This document shows positions 14,501 to 26,500 of a DNA stretch of 64,000 nt, piece by piece. The translations under genes were made by a program, and so were the position numbers. The notes under the pieces were generated by a model, which was not told the origin of the DNA, made no database searches, and saw only the letters and a list, made by a program, of their open reading frames with translations. Source of the stretch: Opisthorchis felineus (taxonomy: Eukaryota; Platyhelminthes; Trematoda; Opisthorchiida; Opisthorchiidae); NCBI GenBank assembly GCA_004794785.1, contig SJOL01005655.1, positions 210,305 through 274,304 on the forward strand, written 5' to 3'. Positions within the stretch are counted from its first letter, which is position 1; every line of letters starts with the position of its first letter.

Positions 14501-17500
14501 GTCTTTTTACTATGAAAACAATGTTTCTTACGAACTGGACATTTTCCCTGCTGTACTGTGTGCTCTTGTACGTGTGATCGTTCAGTTACCTCACATTTTA
14601 TGGATAAATATAGTTTCATTTTCTCGAACTTATCAGATAATCATTTTGCCCCCCTAAAGAGTTTATGGATTATCATAACCCTTCTACAAAGGTTACTTGT
14701 TCCAACTGCTATGTAACTGTGCTGCATCTACCTTCATTTCTTCAGTGGTCCCTATTCCAGGGGAACACGAATGTCGCAAACGCAAGTGTACAAATCATAC
14801 CACTGAAACTTTGAAGCCTGGCCAGAAAAGTGAAAAAAGTAATAAACTGTCTCACCAAGACACCGGTTTTCATAAGCATCCTGCTGAGTTTTGTGCAAAC
14901 TTTCATGGTGTTGTAGGCGTGTATTGTTGTTAATTTTCAAGAGGGTTGGGATGAGCTTAACCGATTAATCATTTTTGTCTTTCCTAGTGAAACAGGAGCC
15001 TCTAATTTGTGTGATAAATGCAGTTGCCACATAATCAGTTCATACAGCCTAAGTGAATTACTGTTACACCAGTATGGTAGAAGAATGTGTAAATTATTTC
15101 GGTACAACCCAAGCTTCTTTCTGAAACACTCGTTGCAAGGTCAAGTTACCATGTATGGTGAAGGTCGGAGAAACTCGACCTCTACACCCACTTAGCTAGT
15201 GAGCAGACAGAGAGACGTTGAAAAAGTCAAAACGACAATTTAAGATTTCTACGTCGATGGTCACGAGTTTGTGCAGAACTGCAAGTCAGTGAATTGCAGT
15301 TGATATTTTATTTCCCATGTCTTTGTGCGATATACTGACGTGCAACTTTAGCGAACAAATAAAGCGATTTCAATCTAGCCATCTGACATCCGCATTCCTC
15401 TTAGTTTTGCTTCATTACTCTCTGCCACGCGCCATCAAAATAGCTAACCATATGCCTTGGTTCACCCAAACCCGTTACAGCTTTTATTGCACACATGAAG
15501 TGCTCAACGAAACTGTGGCGATAACATATGGAGGGGACTTATAGGGGGTAATTGTATTTTCCTCAGTGTCTTCGAGAATAATCGTCTAGTGAGCAATCCC
15601 TTGGAAAAAATTTGCCTGGACGTAATTAGGGAGAACAGTCTTCCTCTGGACTTAACTTAATGGCGGGAATATTTCATACAGTTTGCCATTTTGAAACTAT
15701 CCAGCATCATTGAATGTATCATATCTAAACAAGCTGCCTCCGATATTCATTAAATTCCGACAGCAGTGTTAGAAAGTCTCATAAACTTTCACTGTCATTC
15801 CTGAAGGCAGTCAGATTTTACTAGATAAACACTTTTCACAACAGTCTCTTACATGCTTTGCTTCGATTTCTTACATATTAGGAGCAAAAGAAAAACATGC
15901 AGTCCGAAGAAGCTCACCGAGAAAGAATTTCTAAAGTGAACAAGGAACTGACAGTGTTAGTCCGCGAGACCGAGGTTATAAAAGCACGAATGACAGAGGA
16001 GCATCAACTTCAAATTGCGGTTTGTTTATATTAGTTTTCTGTGATACAAAATATTTTAACTGTGTACTTTGGTGTATGGTTGCTAGAAGTATGGTCATTC
16101 TGGCACTTGGAGAACGTGGGTTTCGGGCAGCACGAAAGGGTACCAATTTGAGTATCTTTGTTAGTAATGAATCACTTTGAGAAAACAAATTGGTATAATA
16201 AGACTGGAGTTGCACATGTGGTTAAGTTGGATCATTCGGCTGAATTCGCGAATAAACTTTATTCCATATTCGCTTTACTAGAACATGCTTTTAAAAACTG
16301 GTCTTTCAGTACATAAATCCAATTCCAGCTTGAGTTTTGGATATCTTAATTTTTATCCTAAGGCTTTAAGCTGAAGCGCTGTTGTTAGCATTAACGTTAA
16401 ACTGTCCTCATTGTTATTGTACCGTCTTCTGTGGCAAACTATGTACCGATGAATAGAGACTAAATTTCCAGCTGGCTGGACGTCTGTGCACAACAAACTT
16501 GAATACTCATGAGAGAGTAATAAAATAAGTGGATTTAAGAACACATTCTTACTTACCAAATGCTCCAGATGGAATGTCGAGGTATGGCTATTTTACTTTA
16601 CTATAGACCGTCAAGCCCTATGAATTGGTTTACACTGAGCAGATTTCATCCCATTTCTTGAATATATCTGCCACTTCCACGAAGGTAGTATACGCTATTT
16701 CACTTTCGTAGAAACCCTTAGATTGTACTCAGATATATCCATTCCGGGATGGTCCTTGTGACGGAATTGAATCAGTGACACTGGCATGGATCAGAAGAAA
16801 TTTCGGTATCATCCGGTACTGCCCACAATATTTGCTAATCCTCGAGTTTTGTTCTTAGTACTCTTGTGTGTACTGTGGGTGGGGTCTGACTAAATTGGTC
16901 TTTTTAAGGGGAGGTGATCCATTCTGCGAAAAGTAACTGCCACTTCAACTTACAAGTTTGTTGTGAAGAACGGTTATTATCTATAGGTTTTGAAGAATCG
17001 TTTTTGTTTTTGACTCCACATTTACCGACCTGGTAACCTTGAGCCCTTGGTATGCGTATTTTGGAGAACTCATCTTCCATCAATTCATATCGGTCATACC
17101 TGTGTCCTTGTGTTCAGTAGAGCATAAGTGACCACCATTGTGCCCTTTTCAGTGAACCTGACGAGTTGCCACAATGTACGCAAATCATATTTGCGAAGCA
17201 TTTTCACTGCCACGCTCTTTAATCTGTGTCAGCAATATGTACCTGGATAACCTGATAAAGATACCTTCAGTGTATTTGGAGGAGCGAATAGTGGAGATAA
17301 TCTACCGGCATCCCGTCAACATTTGGGAGGCTGTTTGAATGCCTGACTTGTGGAAGTTCTATATGCGGATTGCAGCTGAGATCAGCTGTTGGTTATTTGA
17401 CTTTCATTACATATAGATGCATATGTATGTGTATAATGAGTGGCTGGTATCCAAATCGAACTTCTTGGTCAATAGTAGTCAAAACACGGGACTTGCACAC

Positions 17501-20500
17501 AGTAAAGAGCCACAGACGGTTTGCGATGAGCCGAATGTGGTGCTGCACGCAAGCTCATCGTGCTGATGTGGACCCAAGAGAATAATAATGGAAGGCTAAC
17601 GTACAGAAGCCTTCTGGAAGCCATCAGCCGGTCTGAACATGATGGCATAACGACGCGCACCGGCGCTAGTTACTTGTTTATCATTGAAGTGCTGCTGTCA
17701 TCTGTGGATCCCTTTAACTCACAGAGGAATACATGCATGTATGTGGATACAGCACAAGTACATGTGGTGGGCTGCATTCACCTGTCATAGCGAAGTCCGC
17801 CGAATGCCCCAGGCACACAATAGATAATAACATGTGATTTGCGCTGATCTGCATGTGCAGTCGATCTGACCTTCTGTATTCAGTGTAAACCCAAGGGAAT
17901 GGGACCTCAGGCTGAACAAGTCATCAGCATTTCCAACTGCTGGCTCGAAGTTGTCAAGTTAATTGGGAAAATTTGGAAAATTCAGAAGCAGGGCTTACGA
18001 AAAATGGTCTGGTCAGCGCTGATAAAACGCGTTCCAGGCCCGCACATAAGGCTAGCCAGTGCTGATTGTTATTCAGCTTTGTCTGTACAACTATGGTCAC
18101 AGACAGCCACTTCTAAAACCGTTTCACGGTCAACATTCCGGAATTTCCAGGTTGTTGGGGTGGGTCATCTGCGAATTTGAAGTGGAGTATCCATACATAA
18201 AATACATCAAATAGAACTCAAAACAATATACGGTAACATATTGCAATGGATGAAAAGTAAATTTTCGTTACCAACGACAACAAATGAGCAAGTCGGCAAC
18301 CTAACCCACGGGCGTTTATTGACGAACTCCTCAAGCCTCTTCTAAGCTTTGGTGGTGGTGGTGGGCACCACCAAAGCCTGGAAGAGGCTTTAGGAGTACC
18401 AGCTCCATCACGATAAGTCCGAGAACATAGCAAGTTTCTGTTGTCTTGTATACGGAGAAATCGGTGTTTTTCGTGTTGCCTCATTGAGTTCCAATTAGTA
18501 GCCCACAACCTTAATTGTAGCTTAGCGTAAACAAACGATCAAGCTAAACCACTTTCAGAAGACCACACTGGCATTCTGGTTAGTAAGGTAGAAGAATTGT
18601 CTTCATTTTCCACCTATTGTGAAATCCGGATCGAATGAAAATAACACTACTGCCTTGTTTTTGACATACTCATGCGGAGTAACGCTTCGTAAACCAGAAA
18701 CTCCCTACTGGATAGCTTCGAAACTGGAAGAAGCAAGATATTATGTGCCACGAATTTTTCCTGCTACAGGTGGAATTGTTCTTTTTCATAGGGCTTTTTT
18801 GCGAGAACAGGTGGGCATCAAACAAATCAACTCGTCATTTTCTTTCCTGCATCGAAACATCTGATTTAGTTAGACTCAATTTTTCTTATTCAGCTATATG
18901 AACAGAAGTTAGCAGAAGTTGACATTGAGAAAGAGAATATGGAGAATTCTCTAAAGAGGAAGATAAAGCTACTGCAAACTTCGCTGGACAAACTTGCGGA
19001 AGAAAATGTTGGCTACAAGGCCGCTTTGGATACCGCGACCACACAAGTTAGAGAACACAAATGCCCAAACGTCGGCCATATTGTTGAAGAAAACAACCAG
19101 TTGAAATGTCAACTTGAGGAATTCGAGCAATTCAGTAAGAGCCTGGAGGAAAAATATGAAGGTATATCAAGACTGGTTGATTAGATGGAACAATTTTTTG
19201 AATAAGCTTCAAAACCAGGAAATATAACCCGAAGTTGTAGTTCAAAGTGGTTTTAACAGTGTTACATTAGCGAGAAGCAGGGTAGTTGGACAAAATTTAC
19301 ACACAAGTACAGTGTTTTCGTTAAACCCGACCGGTTATGAAGCAACTGGATTCGTGAATATCACGCACATATTGGAGAAGCATACTTCGGTGGTTGACAG
19401 GATCCCTGAAAGGTTGAGTTGGTTGGATGTCATTTCGTCTTAAATAGTCTTCTGTGCATTCACTTGCCCCATTCAAGGCATGGTAAACGCTGTTAGGTTC
19501 ACCGCTCCTTAAACATCGTGGTAGATGAACATGTCGGGTTGCTGTAAGCCAATTTGAAGTTAGTGCAAACGGTTCAACTAAGTCTGTCTAAATGTTCATC
19601 CGAGGCAGCTCTTTGACAGAAACTGACTCAGGCTTCTTTGTGGAATTCACTTAAGAGACTCTATTTCTCACAAAAAAATTCCCTTAAGCAGATTTTGGTC
19701 AGTATCATGCCAGCATACGTCAAGTTTATTTAAAACGATACTTGTGCATGTTAACTAGTTACCGACATTCGGCGGCGTGCGATTATTGGTGAAATGCCCT
19801 GGGAATGAAGTATAAAACCCGGGCAGAGCAAAATGTACTTAATCCTCCGGCCCCAGTCAAGCTGTCCTAGGACATCTTAACATACACAGAACAACACAAA
19901 CATAATAACACAAACAAAACTAACGATACAAAAGGGGAAAATTCAATCAAAAACCAAAAAAGGAAGGCCCCAACTCATTTTCATGTTAGTCATACAAACT
20001 AACCAAGACACAATAACTTTTAACTGACACTCGGCAACGATTAAATCAGCCAGTTGTAAGAAGTCACAGCGACTGGTTCTGTGCCTTGGTGAACTAGTTA
20101 GCATGATCATTTGGCCTGACGAGGCTTCTGTGTCAAGAGCAAAACTGTCTACCAAACCTCTTTGAATTCATGTTTTCGTCGTACCTTCAACGAACCCTGT
20201 TTCATTAATATTTTTTTACAGTCTTCCTATTCTAAGTGATTTTCAACCTTCCAACCATCTTTTATATCTATTTTCTGAAGTGGATAAAAAGGAATTAGTT
20301 TCAAAACAGGAGAGACTCGTCAAGAGTTTGTCAGATGAACTGAATCTGTCACGAAACGACGTTGCAAAAAAGGAAGCAATTATCGTGCTACTCAGAGAGG
20401 ACCTAACACTAACTAATGATAAATTAAAGATGTTGGTCGAGAAACGTGAGGAAACTGAAGAAAAGAATATGCAGGAGTTTAGAAAGTCCGTCGAGTTTGC

Positions 20501-23500
20501 AGCAAACCAAAGGTGGCAAGCGCTGTTGCAGGATGAAAAACGCAATCATGAAAGAATCCTGGAAGACATGAAGGTGACATTTGAAAGGGTCCAAAATAAA
20601 TCCAATCTTGAAATAACGAATCTGAAGGTTCTGCTCAATGAAGTGAGTAATCTTTAGCTGCTCGCACTTTCGTTGAACAATAACTTTTATACGTTTCATG
20701 GTTTAACACACCGCTGAAAAGCGAGTTGGGCATGTCTAAGATTATTTTGAACACACGATTCATTTAACAACATTGCCCACTAATCTTTTTACCAGGCATT
20801 TGTTTCGTAAACAACAGGTTTGAAATTGATAATGCTGGGCTTGTGCTTTGAAACCATAAAAAATTACCACACATACAGTCCGCATTAAATAAACAAGATA
20901 GGAAAAGGAACAAAATTATTTCATATTTTGCAAACGTTCTGGGGTGCATAAACTCTCAAGTGAAGCACTCTGGATGATAGTGTAATGTACGCACACAGAT
21001 ATGTATGGTGTTAGTTCAGAAGCCCAAGCAAATCTCCTTAGGCTTTCCTACTGACTGAAATTTTATCACAAAAGTCCCTTTTCACGAGCTGCAGGCCTGT
21101 TTGCTTGTTGGCCATCAATGGACATCGTCAGTGTTTGGACAGGCTGGCCTTGTTGCTTCAAATGATTGGTTGGTCAAGATATTTGCACCGGTCCCGCCTC
21201 ACGTGATCAATTGTAACTGAGTCCTGGTGAACTATGGATCGGCCCAAATGGAGCAGCAGTTAGCAGGAGGTGAAAGCCCTCATTAAAAGCTTTCCACCAT
21301 GTCTTACTGAGCCTTTCGTTATCCTCACTGAGACGAATAAATGGAAGTTTACAGCAGGCATGCGTTTCATTAAAAACTGCCACCATTTTACCCAACAAAG
21401 GAACGAGAATTTGGGATCCTCGAATAGGTTTTTGGATTCAAAAAGTAGAGAACCAGGTACCTTGTTGGTCTTTGATGAAGCTGATAGTCCTTGAGTAGAA
21501 CAGCCACAAGAATATCACCAACGTCATTCGGATGCAACCAAAAGCTGGAACCATGACTTGGTGGTTAGGGTTGAGTACCACGACGAACCTGCGAGCTGCA
21601 TTGGTTGGTGCAAACAGGTGCAAACAGGTACAAACATGCCCAAAATACGAGAAAAAATAGCCAGACAGAGTAATGAGCCCCAGTGTTACGAACAACCTCA
21701 ACACGAGATGGTGTGGAGTTAAAGTCGTGGTGTTCTATGTGATGTGGGTGTGAAGCTTGTAGGGTGAATCCTACAGGCGACCAGCGAAACTAACCTCTCC
21801 GGGGAAGGGACGGGTTAGGAAAGGTGGGCCCGAAAATCCGTACAAACGTATCATCCAGCGTATGACCGTGACCGTCAAGGTATCATTCAATATGCTTGTA
21901 ACACATAAAACCAAAGAGACTGGTGCAGCATTAGGAATCAAACTGTTATGCCTGGGCAACCAAGATGTGTCATTTGACCTTGCGGCTCTTACTTCACAGA
22001 CTCTCATTCACACCTCTTCTCACCCAACAAACGACACAATAGGGTCAGTCCACCTACCAGTCTCTTAATCATTGTTTCACGTCTCAACTATCACCCATCA
22101 AAATAAACCAAACTAATCCTTTACCCAACTCAAGAGATCTGATCCAGCTTTTCTGATCACCTTTCAAAGTCCCTGCTCTCTGTCGAATTAAGCAACAGAC
22201 ACCCCTAACTGAAACCATGTTTCCATTCCTGTCAATGTACTTTGTGCATCCAAAACATACACACAGGACCCCACTTTGGCCGTGCTTCTCAAGAGGCTTA
22301 AGTTGAGTTCAGAATTTCCACATTTGACTCGTCGGGTATCTGGTGATCCTGACACAATGGATAGTGGTATGCATGGTATGGGAGTGGCACTCAGCCACGG
22401 GGCTAAAAGCACTTCGTTAGAGTGGATTCCATTAAATGGTCGTCTTTATGTTGTACGGTTGTTTGGTTCAGTTGAGATCAATGCAAGCCAACGCGCTAAA
22501 CACCGTTAATTAGTCGTGTCATCCTACGCCCTGAGAGACTCCGGTACAGATTCTGAGAAAAATATCGATATCTCTCACAAATGCTTCGGTTGGTTTGGAG
22601 TAGGTGCTTAGCATACGAATAATGGGGAGCTTTTTTTCATTCATGTGCTGAACAGTACAAATCTCCGCTACAGGCGCTCACAACCGGTTACTAGCTGGTT
22701 AACAACCGCTAGCCAGTCGTGGACTCAATATGATCGTGGGGCTATCTTGATTGTTTTTTTCGATCTTCCTCGGGTGTGCAACTTAACTCTGATCATACAG
22801 TTGTGCAGGCTTGGTTGACACTTGTCCAAAGGAGTACGCATACCGAGACAGGAAAATTCCCTTAATCAGGTTCGAAGAATTACTGAAGCTCAACTACATA
22901 GAGCTGACCTGGTTGGAAAGCTAGTGGAAACACAATGGCGAATTTCGGTTGGAGGATTGACGGGAGTGAGCGAAAGAAGTTAGGCCTTCAGTTTTTAGGA
23001 GTGCCTATTCAGGCCATCTGACTGGACCAAATGAGCACTGGATATCGCCAAGATCAGCAGATCTTGTCGCTGCCAGAAAAACAACACCAACAACTAACGT
23101 CCAACGTGGTGCACATAGATCCCTCAAAAGCCGGATAATAAAGAACTTGAAGAATGACAGCTATTGCACGGATGTGACGCCAGTTTGTCTGTCAAGCACA
23201 GAGTGTGCACTGCAGCGGTACGATCTGCTTTATGGTTAAGAAACGTGGCACCTACCAGGAGAGGACGTAAGAAATCTTCCACTGTTTGACCACTGGTGTC
23301 TCTGAAACACTATTCGAGTCTTTTGGTAACGTCGGATTCGTGATATTGAGGTACACCAGATGGTTTTAGAAAGAAGCAACACTCCTGCGACGGATGAGCT
23401 ACTCACAATGCATACGTTACGCAGGTAAGGACAGGCACTTCGCCTGCCGTTGGACTGTCTACCCCACGGAGGTCTTTGTACCAAAATCTGAGCTGAGTGT

Positions 23501-26500
23501 AAGCAACCGTGTACCAGCCGATGACCTGGCACAAATTATGAAAGCACTAACCAGTAAACTCGGTTGGGTTGACAACTATCACCTTCTTGATTGGGGACTC
23601 CAGGGTTCCACTCATCAATGGTTTATGAAAGTGGCAGACATAGCTCAGTCAAGCAGTCAGTGTTCCTCCTGTATCTGAGCTGTCTACATCAGTGCGTAAA
23701 ACCACAGTTTAATGTTCCTCCAACTGAGTAGGCTGATCAAGTACAAACCAAGTGATCATATAGTTGCATTCAACGCCTGGCTATATCTTTCCGCCCTTCC
23801 ATATTTAGTGACCGAAATTGAGGTAACTGGAACCAACCTACCATTGGCATACGGTTGACAGCTGCAACACTGAACTGAACTGAACACAGCTTAAATCAGA
23901 AAGCGAGAATAGGCCGGCCACATCACTTGTAAATAGGTGTTTCTCACACGGATATCTACTGTTTATTTGCAAGTGCACTGATGCCAAGAAACATCAAGTT
24001 TTTCTAGGACCAGTAGCTTATGGGATAATGTCCCGAAGTATTATTTTCTTAGCTGGACGAAGACTTACTTGGCCATGGGAAAAACTCCTTTGGAACAAAA
24101 ACTGAAGATCCGCTTAACTGTCGTTTACTAGTTATCAGACACTTACGGATAATATCAACCTATCGAAAATCACTGAGCGTCAGTAATATCCAAAGTTGTT
24201 CTCAGCCGCCCTTAAAACAGACTCCGGACTGCAACCCGCACCCCTATCATCGCTGTATAGATTTAGAGGAGAACTTGCCGACTAAAATAGTTCAATGGGG
24301 TCGGACAAATCCTGTGACCTTGGCTGGGTTGCATAGCAACAATCAGTAAGACAGGAAGTTCACTTATCATTCCGCTGGTCCAGGAGTTGCAAGGAAAATG
24401 TTCTGAGCTAGAACCGGCTGAACCAAATGAACATGACTCGGCTGATACAACACACCTAAAAAGCAATTATGATATCAAACAACACCAGTGCCTAATTCTG
24501 TGCTGACAGTTTTTTGTCGTTGCTAAATGGGAATGATAACATCCTGGCCGATCATCTGTTGGGTCCATGCTACAGCGTGTGTTAACTGGCATTCGCTGGT
24601 TAACTGTGTGCCGGTGGAATGGGCTCGTTCGTCATGCTGTAGTGTTCAGAAAATTCAAAACCATGAAGAAGATCTAAAAATGAGTTTCAACTTACATCAT
24701 GGACTTTTGAGCATAATTCATCCAAGAAAACCTTCAGGACTTGGATAAGCTGACTTGGCTGCTTTCCGCGCGGAGCGGCACTCCGGAGAGCGAGACGTTT
24801 TTTATTGTACCATGAAGACATATGATAGAGCACTGTATGCGCTAAAAGATATCACGCAGTCACAAATCTATCCTTGCATGAAAGTTTATTTCCTGTGACT
24901 ATGGAGGATGGGATAGTTTAAGTCAGATCTGACCTTATTCAAAATCTGAAGGCTAGAAGAAATTCCAATAAAATTTTAAACAAACGAAATCTAGGTGTAT
25001 CTTTCACCGTGAAATAGTAACGTAACCTTCAGCTTCCGAGCAGCTGAAGCAGTCTGTCAGATAAGATTTTCCCCGTCCCCGAGTGCTTTGTGAATTTGTT
25101 TAACCAACTTTTATGGAAGGTTTTAAGCTATGCCTGGTAAGCACTGCAAGTTTACGGTTTTATTTGACAGGAAAAGGAAAATGGTGTCCGGTTGGAAGAA
25201 GAATACTTGAAACAACTTCAGGAGAAGTCTAATGCGTTGCTGACGTTGACTGAAGAGAAGAGGGTTTTGGAAGAGCGAGCTGATAGTTCTAAAAGGCGAG
25301 AGGTGGGTTTGTCGGGGACTCTGGACAGACAAACTATAATGTTTTGCTGTATGAGTAAAAAACGATTTGGAACACAATGTTTGCCTAAGGATTATTTGAA
25401 GTAAGGTTTCAGTTTCAATTTCGAGGCATAATTGGTCGATTCCGGAAGGTCATTCCACGAGTTTTGTGCCAGTTGAAACTCATCAGGTGGATGCAGCAAA
25501 TCAGGTTCACATTTCTCAATGTTTATCCCACTACCAAGTGGTGCGGCTTGCCAGTCTTCAGATTATCCCTGAGGACACTTAAAAAGTTGGGAAGAGTTCA
25601 TATTATTCACCAGTGGTCAGATTCATAATACGTTTTGACACATGTTCCCGAGATAGCTCAGTTGTTAGGGAGCAAACTTACTAAGCAAAAGATCCGTGGT
25701 ACAAACCCAACTACCTAGGTTTAAACAACCTAACAGTACCTTTTTTGTTTTTCTTTCGGGTGGCATGGCACGATATGAGCGCTATAGAAAAGAGGTGGAT
25801 TTTTACATGTCAGAATGTGCAAAAAATTGAGTTGGAAATTTTTTTGTTTCATCGAGTGTTCTTGCGCGGACACTTCGGATATCTGTAGTAGGTTGACGCT
25901 TTCCTTTGATTCTTCGGTACGGCAATGAAAAGCTGATGTATAATACTGATGCTGTTGTCACTGGTTGATGACGGCCGTGACATCAACAACGATGATAGTG
26001 ACACATGCAAACATGCTGAAACCAATGCTTATAAACCAAGGGAAGAACAATTTCATCCTTGTAGAGAATCACTACTAACACTAAGGTTCATCTCACCATA
26101 AATATTTGACAAATTGTTTGGACACTATTTCTAGGTAACCTGTGCCAAATTAACAGTTTCGTGATATTAACAACAAACGATGATATGCCAACTAACTTCT
26201 ATTATTTTGTAGTATTATTATTATTATGTACCTCAATGCAGTAAAATATACCAATAACCTAGTTTTACCCGTAAATTCAAATGAATGAAAAAATTTTCTT
26301 TACGATTGGAGAATTTTCAACCATCGAAAGTCAGTTCTTAGGATCTGAAAACAGTGACGCTTTTGGTTAGATAAAAATTACTGACGAAAATAAAAGGAAC
26401 ACCTTTGATCCTAAATTTTGGTGTCAGCACTTCCGGCTATGCGTAGTTGTAGAAGTCGTGCCTATTAGGTCGGCAGCTGAAATGCGTCTTCTAAGATTCA

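Noticed and set aside
25648..25720. Functional tRNA gene
   Set aside because: A and B box-like words are present, but acceptor and T stems do not pair; better explained as SINE or pseudogene.
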